Positions 13,444 through 26,064 of a stretch of DNA of 64,000 nucleotides are shown one piece after another. Positions within the stretch are counted from its first letter, which is position 1, and every line of letters starts with the position of its first letter. The DNA is from Moniliophthora roreri (lineage: Eukaryota; Basidiomycota; Agaricomycetes; Agaricales; Marasmiaceae). The notes under the pieces were generated by a model. That model saw only the letters and a list, made by a program, of their open reading frames with translations, searched no databases and was not told the DNA's origin. The translations under genes were made by a program, and so were the position numbers. The stretch is taken from assembly GCA_001466705.2 (NCBI GenBank), contig LATX02000016.1:38590-102589 (forward strand). Reading direction: 5' to 3'.

Positions 13444-13868
13444 CGCGCTTTACAGCGACGACAGCTAAGGCTTCCTGTTTAAATAATGCTGAATAAGCCC
13501 CAAAATCGGTTCCCTTGACATACAAACGTGCCTTCCCATGCAATCCGAAAGCATAAATGTCAGCGACGGTTATAGGCAATGGAACTTCTCGGTACATACT
13601 GCAGATGGGTCAGGAAATTAGATTCAACAAAAGTTGATAAAAGAGATGAAATACTACTCACCAGACGGCCTCAAGCGTTCATGCCGAGGTCAGGAATCTG
13701 ACTATGAGCGTTGATGGATGGATGCAGCAAAAACGGCGTCGGTCTTCTGGCCCTCGGGCCTCCAGGCCGTCAAGCTCGTGTGACTCACATACGTCACACC
13801 ATCTTTGCTTTGTCACATTGCATCGCCCCGAGTGAAACCTCCCTGTCCCCTCTACCACATCTACGACG

Positions 13869-14577
13869 ATGGCAGCAGTCTCACCTTTTGCGCGAGTTGG
13901 CACATTCGATGAAGGCCCAGGTCTCATGGGAAGAACCCAAACAGTAAGTCTACCTTGTAACAGTTCTCTGCGAGTGACAAATCATGAATAGGTTTTTCTT
14001 CATGCAGATCGAGGAAATGTATAGCGTACCTGAGAGTTTCTTGGAAATTGAAGTCAGGAATCCGCAGACGCATGGTATGCTCATACACAGTCTTAAATCT
14101 CCTTGACTCTGAGCTTTTTCCTAGGGTTTGGAAGGAAGATGTATACCGATTATGAGATCGTGTGCAAGGTACGTTCACCCGTCTATTTTTTACCAAATTG
14201 CTGGCTAAAACGACTTTAGACCAACATCCCTGCATTCAAACTTCGACATTCCCTGGTCCGCAGACGATATTCTGACTTTGAGGCCTTCCGGGACATTCTG
14301 GAACGCGAGTCAACAAGAGTAAATATCCCCCCATTGCCGGGAAAAGTTTTCACGAATAGGTTCTCGGACGAGGTGATTGAGAGCAGGAGAGAAGGGCTTG
14401 AGAGGTTCTTGAGCATAGTTGCGGGGCATCCTTTACTTCAGGTGTGTATTTGCTACGGATTGACACTCCCTTTAGGGCGACCATGTACTGACTTTGTCTT
14501 CGTTCTTACAGACAGGCAGCAAGGTTCTGTGTGCGTTCTTGCAGGATCCGGCATGGGATAAGGCTCAATGGATTTAA
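13869..14577 (+). CDS. SNX3: Sorting nexin-3 / Grd19 homologue (PX domain)
   Basis: Exons 13869-13943, 14008-14074, 14125-14168, 14220-14441 and 14512-14577 join without phase conflict into 157 aa, the normal size for SNX3/Grd19. Almost the whole protein is a PX domain. [19 protein letters not shown] leads into the fold, [18 protein letters not shown] holds the phosphoinositide-contacting RRYSDF motif, then PPLPGK and [18 protein letters not shown] follow, ending in [18 protein letters not shown]3 binds phosphatidylinositol 3-phosphate on early endosomes and works with the retromer core to return cargo proteins to the Golgi. The second intron ends at CATGCAG (14007) rather than the nearby TAG, because only that choice continues [11 protein letters not shown]. 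This is a conserved housekeeping gene and appears fully intact. Confidence 0.93.
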
Positions 14578-15179
14578 CGCCCTTGTCCTTACGAAATCTA
14601 ATGTTTAGGAGTTGGATACTCTCTCTCCCACCCCGATGAAAGCTGTATATTGCTTCCTACGCCTCCCTGTGCTTCTGCCGCTGCATGTGTCTCTATTTCT
14701 ATTCCTACTGTATATACTTCTACTGCCCACTTCTGTCACGTTACAGTTGTTCTATCAATTCATCTATCAATTTTAGACACTCGGACTGGACTCTGGCCAT
14801 AGGTCGTTGATACTTTGTTAAAACGTTAAAACAATGAAATATATCCCTGCCGTCGGACGAGCCGGCGGTAGTTCCGGAGGAGGTGGACTGCAAGGCGCGA
14901 GACACAAGACACGTCCACCGCTGCTCAACATGGAACTTCCACTCCGCTCGCCAACTGCTGGTTCAACGTTGCAACATTGATATCTCGCCTACTGCTGACG
15001 TGAACATACCTTACAAAATGCCCTCGTGAAATGAAGGCTACCCCTAAAAAATCTCACTCAAAAATTCTTGAATCCTCGTCGCAGAAAGCCTCTCCCGGGA
15101 ATTTCGCACTCGTTTCGCCTTGGTTTTACTGAAGGTATGTAACCCTGTGATATCCGACGTGACAGTCATAGCGACTCAG
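14578..15179. other. Intergenic stretch
   Basis: About 600 bp after SNX3, pyrimidine-rich (for example TTCTATTCCTACTGTATATAC near 14700). It is probably the SNX3 3' UTR and spacer. No gene is seen. Confidence 0.35.
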
Positions 15180-16258
15180 AATTTCCGTTTGGGCCCCACA
15201 AGTGCAACCCCATCAGCTCGACCATCTGTTGTTCAAAACAGTTCCAGCTCTCGAATTTGTATCTGAAGTTCCACACTTATCGAGTTTCAACCAAGATCTA
15301 CATATCAACGCCCCTCTCTTTTTTAACAACAAAATGATGTATCGGAGCGGGCGTATATTGGATCGCTGCGGACCGCTGCGATAGAGTCATAATCGAAGGT
15401 TTCTCGTATGGAAGAGGCACACTGATGGTCCTACCTCTCAATCCCAACCTACCTGTCTATTTCCCTCGCTATTCCTCACTATTCTTTCCAAACGACGGTC
15501 TCTCAACTTCCTTTGAGGGCCTCCCAGCACGTCCGCGTTCCTTGGTACGTGCTCATATTCCTGTAAGTCACTGTCTCGTGGTCGACTAACTGACCATCCT
15601 GCTGGATAGGAAACGACATGCTTCGGCACATTGAACTCAAGGCCTGCCTGTTGTTCCAGTGGTCGAGGGAACGTGGTTCCGCTTTCCGTGCGAAGGCCAT
15701 TCTTAATGTACGGGCACCACACTCGTGCGGATCATATCCGCTCATCCGTCTTCAGTGGGCAGAATGTGCGGTCGTCTACAGATTGTTTGGCCCTCGCATC
15801 GTTGCTGTACAAGATCTGCGAATCCAGGACCATTTCTCGGTGTGAACTTGTATCTGATGCTATGCTGTTCCTCAACGCTGTGATCAAGTATCACCTGTCA
15901 TCGTGTTCTCTCCCCGTTTTACAGCACATTGGGAACACTTAGACTTATTCCATTGTATCCCACCTTGCCGGTCAAGCAGAAGACGATATCATCTCACTTG
16001 AGCATCCAATCCCATCTCCCACGTCCAATAATACGATTTCGGAAATTCCGGTCGTCAAAGGACAGCGATTTATGTGTTCTGTCATCGGATACAATTGGTG
16101 AATCGTGTGCCCAGTCCTGCGGATTCAGAAAGAGAACTCTTCGTTATTGACAGGCCAACACAAATATAGGGTGAAAACGGCAACGAATGGAACACCACCC
16201 GAGCGACATTTGAATGCGAATCAAACTACCACCTTAGGTGTTTACGAAAACGTGTAAG
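15180..16258 (+). pseudogene. Unidentified, possibly decaying, multi-exon gene
   Basis: I do not recognise this protein. A codon-like frame runs from about 15380 to 15560 (DRVIIEGFSYGRGTLMVLPL, then PNLPVYFPRYSSLFFPNDGL). A 49-nt intron (GTAAGT...GATAG, to 15609) joins it in phase to 15610-15942, with segments NVVPLSVRRPFLMYGHHTRA and STDCLALASLLYKICES. A later frame at about 15970-16258 (EDDIISLEHPIPSPTSNNTI, then VVKGQRFMCSVIGYNW) is interrupted by TGA. The mix of open stretches, plausible introns and a stop suggests a damaged gene or an incorrectly joined hypothetical gene. No domain is recognised. Confidence 0.3.
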
Positions 16259-17843
16259 TGATATACACTATACCTTTTATAACGACTTTCTGATATATGT
16301 TTTTAATTTCCAGAATGACATTCAATACGCCCGTATGGCTGAGAAAAAAATGTGAGCGCTGGTATAGCTTTCACTGACAGGGGCCGGCGTCAAAGCTGGG
16401 TTTCCCCAGCTAGCCGTTCAATATTCTCATCTTCCATCAAAACAACCATACGGCTGGAGATTTACGTGAAAATCCAGTCCTACAACGCCTCCCGAAATTA
16501 AATTCATGATTATCACTGAACGCTGTTTCCGTGTGACATTGTAATTGTTGGAGTGAACAAGAAATAGTTCTACATGGCAAGCCCCTTACTGGAAGTTACT
16601 CTCTCATTTCCATGATTTTGAAATGATATCACTCTGAAAAAACATTTCCAGATTCTCATTATTGTCGGGAAGCGCTGTAAAAAGTTATATGAACCTGAGA
16701 ACAACTACATATGGTTCATGAAATTCAAACCGTGCCTTCCTTGTAGAATTCTTCGAGTTCTCTATGCCACCAAGAGTAGAAATCATGATGGTAGATGCTG
16801 TGCTTCTTGTGCCTATGACTCGAATACGAAGGAAGAAAGAAGAGATCCAGATGCTTCTGAAGGTCAAATCGGCGAGAAATTAGTTTCAGTTATCACTATT
16901 GGTCGCGATCAGGATGTACTTACCTCACACTAATTTGTATTAGTTCTGTGCCAACTACGCGCCAACTTATTTCCAGCTAATGCATTTGGATCAGCATCAT
17001 GATCAGTGCTACAGCCAGCTATGTGAGACGGAGAGGTAAAGTCCTCACATGAGCAGCGACCTAGAAACTCGAGATCTACGTTTTACATAAGGGCGAGGTC
17101 GAGATAACTACGCGACCACGTTGCTACCGTTACGAACGTAGCTCAGTTGCAGCAATTCTGCAGGCACACTATGAAGCAGGACGTGGTAATAGCGCATAGA
17201 ATACAATACTCAGAGCCCGAGGCAAAAGGTGACGGGACTGCTGTTTTCGAACCGCGGCCAAAGTGAGTGGGGCTGCCGACGCAAATCATCCTTGCACATG
17301 CTCAGATCTTTTTTTCCTTCGCTTCCATCATCATCATATTCCATAAACATATTGGCAACACCCGAGTCGCTTTGACATTTAGGGCACAAGGCTCGAAATC
17401 ATTCCAGCAGACCGTTCTACACCAAAAGGTATACATGGCTCGACCTCCATTTAATTCGGGATTTTTGCCCACGTGTTCTGTCAACGGTTCATATGAATAG
17501 CCAAGGCCCAACGGATAGTGCCGGATCCGGGCGCTTGCATTCATGGGAAATACTCAACTCTTTCGGATGGGGGCTTATACAAAATCATCTAACCATGATT
17601 GTAAAGTTCAACAATGGCTCCATGATGGGATCCCTGGCGTATTGATTAATGTTTCCAACTTTTGTCCCGCAGGTTGATCAGAGGACTCTGGAATTTCCGA
17701 TAACGTGATTTATCTCCGACGTGGAAGGAAAGCGGTTGGACAGCGGCCACTTTAAAGGTGAACCTGACCTGCTTGTTTTTCGCTCCCACCCACTCGGATC
17801 TCTGTTCTTCTGTCTTCTGTCTGAACATTCAAAAGAAGCTGAG
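16259..17843. other. Intergenic stretch without a recognisable gene
   Basis: About 1.6 kb. Short open frames at 16718-16933 and 17267-17500 lack family resemblance and intron structure. Nothing else is recognised. Confidence 0.3.
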
Positions 17844-19741
17844 ATGTCAACCCCACCAACAGTGGCTGAGATGTCCGTGGGTTCATCGAACTCGCTCATT
17901 CTAAACTGATTTAGAGTCACCCAGATATGGACCCATGTTTATTGGCACATTTCTGAGTACAATCCTTTATGGGGTCAGTTCTATACCAGATTTTTTTTTT
18001 CTCGGAAGCTGACGATCCATCTGCAGGTCGTTGTTGTTCAGGTTGCTCTCGAGTTAATCAATCAAGCACGCAAATCTCGCTAACACAGACCGGCAGACCT
18101 TCATATATTTTCAAATGTGCAAGAGGTTCGCATAACGGTCACCTTTACACAATAATTTCGTAATGACTTTGATCAATCAGGGATTACCTGTGGATGAGAT
18201 GCTTCGTGAGTCTGTTTTTTGCGATGACATATGGTATCACATGTTCACGGTGCAACAGATTGTCTACCTATTTGTTGCGGAAACAGTCTCTACGGGCCTG
18301 TTCTTTGGAATGATGTACGAACCTCTGCTTCTTAACTTCGGTCAGTTGAGCAAATCAACCAGTATAATTCATGAATCTCATCACGACAAATTTCTAGGTA
18401 ACCCGGAAGTTTTGGTTAAATCTCCATTGCGTTCGTCATACATTTTCGTCTCTTCATCTGAAAATCTCCCAATACTCTCTCTCCATTTGCATCAGTACTC
18501 CGTGCCGGTATGTAACAAAAATCCTGTCGTTGAGCCCTCCTTTGATACGGTGCGTTTCAGATGGACCAATCACAGTAAGAAACTGCACCTCTGCGAATAT
18601 CTCCTCGGAGTCGCTGACCATCTTCAAGGTTCTGATATCAACACCCGCCCAGTGGTTTATGGCTTGGCGTATCAAGGTCATAACCGGGTCCAAGATTATA
18701 GCCGTGTCTATATTCGGCCTTTCCTTGGCCTCTTTGAGTGAGTGAGATTCTCAAAATCATAGTTACGAGCTAACTGTCGAGCGTTAGCTGGTGGGATATG
18801 GACAGGCATTGCTGTAGGATTCACGCCCGAGTTTCAGCGATTCGGGGAGTTTAAGTATGCACCGAGTTTATGGTTGGTGACGACTACAGTGGCAGACATT
18901 ATGATAGCTTCGAGTTTGGTTTACGTCCTTGCAAGTATTGTGGTTCACCTCTTGACGGAGTCTAACTGACGTGTATGTCCGTAGCTCAAGCACAAAACGC
19001 GATTTTCCGCCACAAACGACCAGATCGACCGTATCATTCGACGTATGTATCCGTTCTTCAACGGAATACTGAGCTCAAGAGTGTATCATAGTCACTGTAC
19101 AAACCGGAACTATTACAGCTGTGGCTGCTTTGGCGGATGCTGTGGTATACCTCAGCGTTACGGTAAGGCTACGTCTCAAAGTTCATCAACACGCGTACTA
19201 AGGGAAATCCCGAAAACGTCAATCAGTCTCACCCCACAATGTAAGCAAATATTCGGCAATAGTGAGTCCGGCTCCTTGAAGTTGCTGATTCTGGTGATCA
19301 GATTTTTCATCTGGGACTTATCATTATCAAAACTCTATACCAACTCAGTCCTCAGCTCGTAAGCACAGAACATACTTTTCCTAGCTCAACTCTGATGACT
19401 GTTTTGTAGCCTCAATGCACGAAGGATGTCCAGGATCAGCGGTCGGCCTGGTGGCGCGCCAACCAGCGTTCTATTTGCTTCTAATGAGTTAGGATCGTCA
19501 GGTAGTCGTTCAGGCAATTCTGTGCGTGTTGGAAAGTTTGTCATTTAATTCCCAGACCTCTGACACTCCATTCCAGCGCCCCAGTAGATCGAATGACATG
19601 GAGATGGCAGTACAGTCTGAAGGATCAAACGACCTAGATTCCTTCAAATTCGATCATGAATCGTCCATACCCCCTCCACCCGCAGCTCGGGTGGCTTACT
19701 CGATCTCGAGTGTTTCACGGAGGGACGAGCGGACAACATGA
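17844..19741 (+). CDS. DUF6534-family membrane protein
   Basis: The start ATG at 17844 gives MSTPPTVAE. Exon 17844-17872 joins 17925-17973 (IYGPMFIGTFLSTILYG) and a short exon from 18027 (VVVVQ). Next is 18181-18340 (DDIWYHMFTVQQIVYLFVAE), then an exon from 18398 (GNPEVL). An unresolved junction leads to the exon ending near 18735 (TPAQWFMAWRIKVITGSKII). The 3' exons are secure: 18787-18930, 18985-19042, 19092-19162, 19227-19240, 19302-19358, 19410-19521 and 19577-19741. They encode LWLVTTTVADIMIASSLVYVL, FSATNDQIDRIIR, TVQTGTITAVAALADAVVYL and LSKLYTNSVLSSLNARR, the standard DUF6534 order. The protein has about seven membrane spans and a soluble Ser/Pro-rich tail; its function is not established. 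One intron (18931-18984) begins with GC. The gene converges on a damaged relative at 20126. Confidence 0.8.
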
Positions 19742-20125
19742 TAGCGGATGAATGTGGAAGATCTGAGATGGTGTATGTTTCAAGGTGATGAGTACAGAGT
19801 ATCGACAGTCACGAATAAATACCATGTACTGGTATACTGGGTCAGGAGTCTTGGGTGGTAAATCTTTATTCAAATAGCTTGGGCCCCCGTAACTTCAAGG
19901 CCCTCTTCCGACGCTATCGTTAGCCCACTCTGAAGTTGCTTGTTTGATTTGATGTCGAACTGAGTCTGCCCGACTGGGATAGCTCGCACCGTTCAACCCG
20001 AACAATGACATCTCTACGGATCAAAAGTCTCATCAGGAATGCAATGATTTGGCCGAGGGAGACATACCTTTCGAACTCACAAGATTTCCGATACTGTTGA
20101 AACCATCCTTTTTATCCGGTTTGAC
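19742..20125. other. Spacer between converging DUF6534 genes
   Basis: About 380 bp between the 3' ends of two convergent DUF6534-type genes. No gene is recognised. Confidence 0.3.
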
Positions 20126-21240
20126 TCAAGCGCCTCGACTGTTCAAACTACTCATAAGCGAGTGGGTGTATAGTTTGATCATGAATACCTGCAAAATTAA
20201 ATGGCTTCAGGGAAAGAAAATAGGGATTTACGTAGCATCTATGGGCTACCACGACGAGGAAGTTGGTTGACAATCGCAATAGCCTGTAGAGATGCCTTAC
20301 GATAGTGAGGGAGGTGATCAGATCGAGTAAAGTCCGTATAGACATGAGCAGTTCCGTTTGAATCGTGACTGAAGGCACTGCAGGTACGATCACGGGAATG
20401 AACAAGATTCCGATGATACGGTATACGAGCTCATCGGATCTAGCCACTCCAGTCTTGTGCCCTCGCTATGAAACTCATCAGCTGCTTGATTCCTCGGGAC
20501 GCTGGATGGTGACTTACCCTGTCAAATGCAACGTCAGAAGGGGTCTGGGGAAGATGACACTCGACAACTCACAAGTACCAAACCATGATAGTCCTAATCA
20601 CCAAATCAACAAGGATCGTTGATATCATTCAAGTGTATATGACGTCCTGTACGAGGACGCAGGTGATGGCTGAGACGGAGGCCACGATCATGAAAACCAG
20701 GCGCTTACAGTTAATTTTGCGGGATCACCCCGAGCTGGGTATTCAACGCACTTCCAGGCCATAAGCATGACGCAAACCAGAGATGCTTATCAGAAAGTAG
20801 CGAAAACAGCGGTGCGGCTGAATTTGTTGATCTGTGCCAACGCCAGCGCTCCAGTAAGAATTCCAAGACACAAGTTGCCGGTCAAATTTTTGACCCACAA
20901 GGCAAAAAAACAGCTGAATTGTTCCGGCCACACTATCCTGTAAAACGGGTCTTAACGGGAACGGAGACGAATGAGTTCGGCTTAACGCACCGCAAGAACA
21001 GGATCTGGAGATGTGGCATTCGATGGCAACAAATCTGTTGAGTGTTTAATTCTACCGGTGGCGATCCTGCGGCTCACCTGTCACAAAGACTGAGGGATAC
21101 AGTGTTCAGTCGAGGGAGCAAGGCAGGGCAACTGACGAATGTACTCCAAGTGGAAATAGCCGAAAAAGGCGGGTTGTCTGCAGCGTTGTCAGCAATGTCA
21201 TACTGTATAGATAAATCATAAGTTCACCCCAGCTGGTAAC
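20126..21240 (-). pseudogene. Damaged DUF6534-family membrane protein gene
   Basis: On the minus strand the order of DUF6534 landmarks is recognisable. First comes VAGTIQLFF, then ALWVKNLTGNLCLGILTGAL in another frame near 20900-20830. LVFMIVASVSAITCVLVQDV follows near 20700, then MISTILVDLVIRTIMVWYL near 20620-20570 and RSDELVYRII near 20440. The typical end IKLYTHSLMSSLNSRGA stops at 20126. Two lesions are visible: a run of seven A on the plus strand at 20904-20910, where a run of six would keep one frame, and a TGA just before MISTILVD (20629-20631). The 5' part above about 20945 is not convincing. It looks like an inverted, decaying relative of the gene at 17844. A sequencing error in the homopolymer cannot be excluded, but the extra stop favours a pseudogene. 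The upstream limit is approximate. Confidence 0.55.
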
Positions 21241-22651
21241 CATGCAAGATAGTGGTCAGCGTGATGAATCCTGTCTCGAGAAGGTTAGAAGGTATAATCG
21301 GGTGGGAAGTTTGTGGTCTGGTAGATGCCAATAGGTCGTTCTGTTTGGCTCGCTTCGTCGTTCAGCTTCGCTCTCATTGCAGTCAGCCCCAGAAATTCCA
21401 AGTTTCCGCAAAACCACAACACCAGAAACGGACTCGTAATCGCCATCGGGCCCTGATGGCCCACTGCGGCAAGTTTCATATGACCGTCGAATCATCTTCA
21501 GAACATCCCTGCTTTGATGATATTGGGTAGAAAGGCAGGGAAAGGCAGGGAAAGGCCTTCAAAAGCGGCTCTGTCATAACCGCTCCAGCGAGAAAGGCAG
21601 AGGATTGTGGACTTAGGGCACCATACAATACAGTAGGAACCGGGTTTTGATTGAGCAGCAGAGCATGTCATATCGTTATGTCGCTCGCTTTATAATCCCT
21701 TGAGACATTAGCCTGAGGGACGGTTGTGATCCGCAAAATGAATGTCGGCTCGAGCAGCATTGTGGCATGATCACCATTACCTAGCTATTAATGAGCCCCA
21801 ATCAGGGATATGAAATGTGATGTATCGTCTGGCTTTACACAAGTCCAATTCTTCGGAGAAGCTTCAATTTGGGCACGGAAGGGCACTGGTCGGGATTCCC
21901 ATTCATAGTCGAAGCTCCCACAGAATGCACTTCAGAAACACATTTGAGTCTTCAAACACCTTTGGATTTGTCGCCAGTGATTCGCTTGTAACCGACGGAA
22001 ATTCCTCTAAATAAGTGGGATGGAGATCGTAGCGATCCTAAAGAAATCAAGGACTCATCGGGAGAAGGAAAAAAGAGTAAGAGCAGAAGACTCACGTATG
22101 ATATTCTTCTGCTAGTATAGCAGCACATTTCGAATTACCGAGGCTTCCTGTGCGGCGGTCTAAACTTTTGGTTGGATGATGGCGCGCTGGTTAAGGGCAA
22201 CGTGACTGCCACGCGGCTCAGTGCTCAACGTCCAAAAAAATGCCGCCGGCCCTTTTACTCGATACTCGATCATCCGACCTTTGACTATTGAGCTCGATAA
22301 CGACTCGGGTGGCAACGTCTATCGAAGTGGGATGAGATGCCCGTGGCCGATGTCGTTGCCCGCCGTATATTAGTCTGTGGGTCCATCTACCAGAGCCTTC
22401 ACAAAACCGCCGATAGTCCCTCAATCGCACAATCAATTGAAGGCCCCTGAAGAAGTTCATCTCCCCCACATACCATGCTGGTGAGCGATCTTTTAAAAAG
22501 CCCGCTGATCACCGCTTGAGATATGACTTCTCCCCCATAATCCCCAAGTAGTTCAAGTTCAAGCCCAATTTTCCCACCTCTTTTTATACTAGCCAATCTT
22601 TTGCTCGTCACTCCTTCCTCCCATTCAACCACTAGCTGACCAACACCGAAC
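21241..22651. other. Spacer upstream of the P450 gene
   Basis: About 1.4 kb. There is a short tandem of AAAGGCAGGG (three copies) near 21534-21560. No gene is recognised. The segment just before 22652 presumably carries the P450 promoter; TTTTTATACTAG at about 22579-22590 is a weak TATA candidate. Confidence 0.3.
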
Positions 22652-25600
22652 ATGGGTCTCATTCTCTATGCTGCTTTGGCTGGTCTTGCTTGGGCCATCA
22701 TGCGGTTGAGCAAAGTCGGAAGCAGAGAACCTAGATTACCTCCAGGTCCCAAGACGGTTCCTTTGCTGGGGAACCTCCATCAATTTCCCCCAGAATATCC
22801 ATATTTCAAGTGAGTGTTTCTGGAAATTCATGACTCCCTTAGGTCACCTCTTACATAGGCTTACTGAATGGGCTCGTCAGTATGGCGGTATCTATTCAGT
22901 GAGTAACATAGAATGTTGCCCTGAATGCAACTTCATTTATCGGAATTTACAGCTGAAAATGGGACCAGGAACTGCTGTGGTCATCACTGACGCAGCGGCA
23001 CTCAAAGAACTTATGGACAAGCGTAGTGCTACAACCGTGGATCGCCCGCCAAACTACATTGCAGATGCTGTCGCTGGAGGTTTGAACATGGTCCTTGCTC
23101 GTTATAGTATGTTGTGCACTTTTACCCAGTTACACGTTGCGACTCACATGGCGATATTAGCTGAGAATTGGAGAACGTTACGCAGGACAGCGCACACTAT
23201 TTTGACACCTCAACAATCCGCGAAGCACCTTCCCATTCAGCGCGCTGAAGCGACGCAATTGCTGTTTGATATACTTCAGACCCCAGAGGTATATTTAAAT
23301 TCAGCTCGTTTTCAGGATTCTGTGATCACTCACGCACTATATTTGTAGTCTTTCTATACCCACATAAGGCGGTATTCGAACTCTGTTATTATGTCTGTCC
23401 TGTACGGAAAGAGATGCCCGAGATACGAAACACCAGAAACTACTGCGTTTTTCCAGGCCCAGCACGAATGGGAACTTCTTCTCGAGCCAGGTGCCACTCC
23501 GCCCCTTGACTTATTGCCGATCCTCAAACATGTGCCAGAGCGATGGGCGTCCTGGAAGAAGGATGTTCGAGCTTGTCGACGGCACCAACGAGACCTCTAC
23601 TTCGGTCTCTTGGACGAAACTGCAAGGCGAATGGAGAAGGGTGAAGAGAACGGATGCTACATGGAAGACGTACTTCGCCGTCAAGAAGAGTTTGGTATGG
23701 ACAGAGAAATTACTGGGTGCGTGAATGTGTGAACGTTCGTCGTGACTTCTTACGGTCATCGTGTTACTTTAGATACCTCGGCGGTGTCCTCATTGAAGGC
23801 GGATCGGATACCACGTCGTCTTTCTTGCAGTCGTTGATACTAGCTATGATTGCATTTCCCGAGGCTCAAAGGAAGGCACAGGCAGAACTTGACCGTGTAG
23901 TTGGCCCCCACAGAATGCCAACTCTAGACGACATCGAAGATTTACCGTACATCAAAGCAGTTGTTCAGGAGGTGCATGTTGATTTTCATTCAGTCAAGGA
24001 ACAGCCACTCATGTTACGAACAGACACACCGATTCCGACCAGTTGCACCATTGATGATTCCCCACGCGACAACTGCACCTGAAGAATACCAAGGATTCTT
24101 GATTCCAGAAGGCTCTACGATCTTTGTGAATAACTGTAAGTTGATTTTATGTTGTGTGTACCTTGCCCTGAATTCTCGTCGCTTCCAGGGGGTATATTTC
24201 ATGATCCAGGTTCTTTTTCACGATGACTGTACCTTGTTCCTCGCTGACACGCTACTAGCGCTATTTGATGAACCCGAGATATACAATCCTGATAGGTACA
24301 TCCTCGCTGAGAACGGCACCAGACCTGGCGTCGACGGGAGCGATTTGAGGGCTAATCTCGCTTTTGGCTGTGGAAGGGTAAGTGCTTGATTCCTCGTTCT
24401 TCCCGATGTTCACTTTAACATCATCATCGTCTCAAGCGGATCTGCCCTGGAATCCATCTCNTGCCGATCCTCAAACATGTGCCAGAGCGATGGGCGTCCT
24501 GGAAGAAGGATGTTCGAGCTTGTCGACGGCACCAACGAGACCTCTACTTCGGTCTCTTGGACGAAACTGCAAGGCGAATGGAGAAGGGTGAAGAGAACGG
24601 ATGCTACATGGAAGACGTACTTCGCCGTCAAGAAGAGTTTGGTATGGACAGAGAAATTACTGGGTGCGTGAATGTGTGAACGTTCGTCGTGACTTCTTAC
24701 GGTCATCGTGTTACTTTAGATACCTCGGCGGTGTCCTCATTGAAGGCGGATCGGATACCACGTCGTCTTTCTTGCAGTCGTTGATACTAGCTATGATTGC
24801 ATTTCCCGAGGCTCAAAGGAAGGCACAGGCAGAACTTGACCGTGTAGTTGGCCCCCACAGAATGCCAACTCTAGACGACATCGAAGATTTACCGTACATC
24901 AAAGCAGTTGTTCAGGAGGTGCATGTTGATTTTCATTCAGTCAAGGAACAGCCACTCATGTTACGAACAGACACACCGATTCCGACCAGTTGCACCATTG
25001 ATGATTCCCCACGCGACAACTGCACCTGAAGAATACCAAGGATTCTTGATTCCAGAAGGCTCTACGATCTTTGTGAATAACTGTAAGTTGATTTTATGTT
25101 GTGTGTACCTTGCCCTGAATTCTCGTCGCTTCCAGGGGGTATATTTCATGATCCAGGTTCTTTTTCACGATGACTGTACCTTGTTCCTCGCTGACACGCT
25201 ACTAGCGCTATTTGATGAACCCGAGATATACAATCCTGATAGGTACATCCTCGCTGAGAACGGCACCAGACCTGGCGTCGACGGGAGCGATTTGAGGGCT
25301 AATCTCGCTTTTGGCTGTGGAAGGGTAAGTGCTTGATTCCTCGTTCTTCCCGATGTTCACTTTAACATCATCATCGTCTCAAGCGGATCTGCCCTGGAAT
25401 CCATCTCGCCCAGAACTCAATAGTACGCCTTTCCGCTATTACCGTTTCTGATATGTGCTAAAGCCTCCGTCTCAACAGAATATCAACACAATGAACCTAT
25501 TATGGGCATTCACTTTTTCCCATGCTTCCGATCCCAAGACAGGAAACGTTACCGAAGTAGATGTGAATGATTATGCAAGGGTATGTGATCATCATACCTA

Positions 25601-25801
25601 ACACGCTTATCTCTTCTCATTGGGCTGTGATAGGGTATATTGACTGCACCAATGCCGTTCAAATGTACTATCACCCCTCGTTCTCCGGAGCGCGTTGAGA
25701 TTATCGAGCGCGAGTTCCATGAAGCGACAGATACGTTCTCGAAGTTCGAGTATGGACTGAGCAAAGAGGACCAGGATTGGGTGAGGAGATATAGGTCCTG
25801 A
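22652..25801 (+). CDS. Cytochrome P450 monooxygenase (interrupted by an assembly duplication)
   Basis: Exons: 22652-22809, 22859-22898, 22953-23106, 23161 to about 23287, 23349-23716, 23773-23971 and 24024-24135. Then come two short exons (WGIFHDP, and one starting ALFDEPEIYNPDRY) up to the haem region, and exons after 25407 ending at 25801. An N-terminal anchor (LILYAALAGLAWAIM) precedes the Pro-rich hinge LPPGPKTVPLLGN, so the protein is an ER membrane P450. Helix I reads LIEGGSDTTSS. The ExxR motif is split by an intron as E|THR and followed by FRPVAP. The haem loop FGCGR|RICPG is also split by an intron and keeps the cysteine ligand. The chemistry is NADPH-cytochrome P450 reductase-dependent oxygenation; the substrate is unknown, and this is an E-group class I type fungal enzyme. 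The segment 23515-24460 is repeated exactly after an N at 24461. Counting it once gives an intact enzyme of about 500 aa. Confidence 0.9.
23515..25407 (+). repeat. Exact 946-bp direct repeat around a single N (probable unmerged contig overlap)
   Basis: Bases 23515-24460 recur at 24462-25407 (offset 947) with no difference that I can find. The only base between them is N at 24461. The left copy stops exactly where the right copy runs on into unique P450 sequence. The right copy begins exactly where the left copy follows unique sequence. This is what two overlapping contigs joined by N would give. The right copy is therefore probably not a second set of P450 exons. Confidence 0.9.
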
Positions 25802-26064
25802 TTCAGACGTTGGTGTACTTCGATCATTTATATGTTAGTTTACCTATTTTCATTTTCATTCTCACTACCTAAATCGTAGTCAACAATGTCCGAAAATGTG
25901 CATGTCAAGTCCATCTGAGACGTGGAGTCTGATAATAAATTGATACAGAGTCGGTATAACCAAGAAAGAGCGACGATAATAGGCAGGACCAGCAAAAAAG
26001 CAGGTAAAAGCATCTGTCAGCGATTGATAAATACAACATAAATCTCGTACCGCCCGTTAATTAA
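25802..26064. other. Spacer after the P450 gene
   Basis: A 263-bp spacer between the P450 stop and the end of a minus-strand exon. It probably contains two 3' UTRs. Nothing else is seen. Confidence 0.3.

Noticed and set aside
24462..25407. A second P450 gene or exon duplication
   Set aside because: The block is identical to 23515-24460 and bounded by an N exactly at the overlap ends, so an assembly overlap is the simpler explanation.
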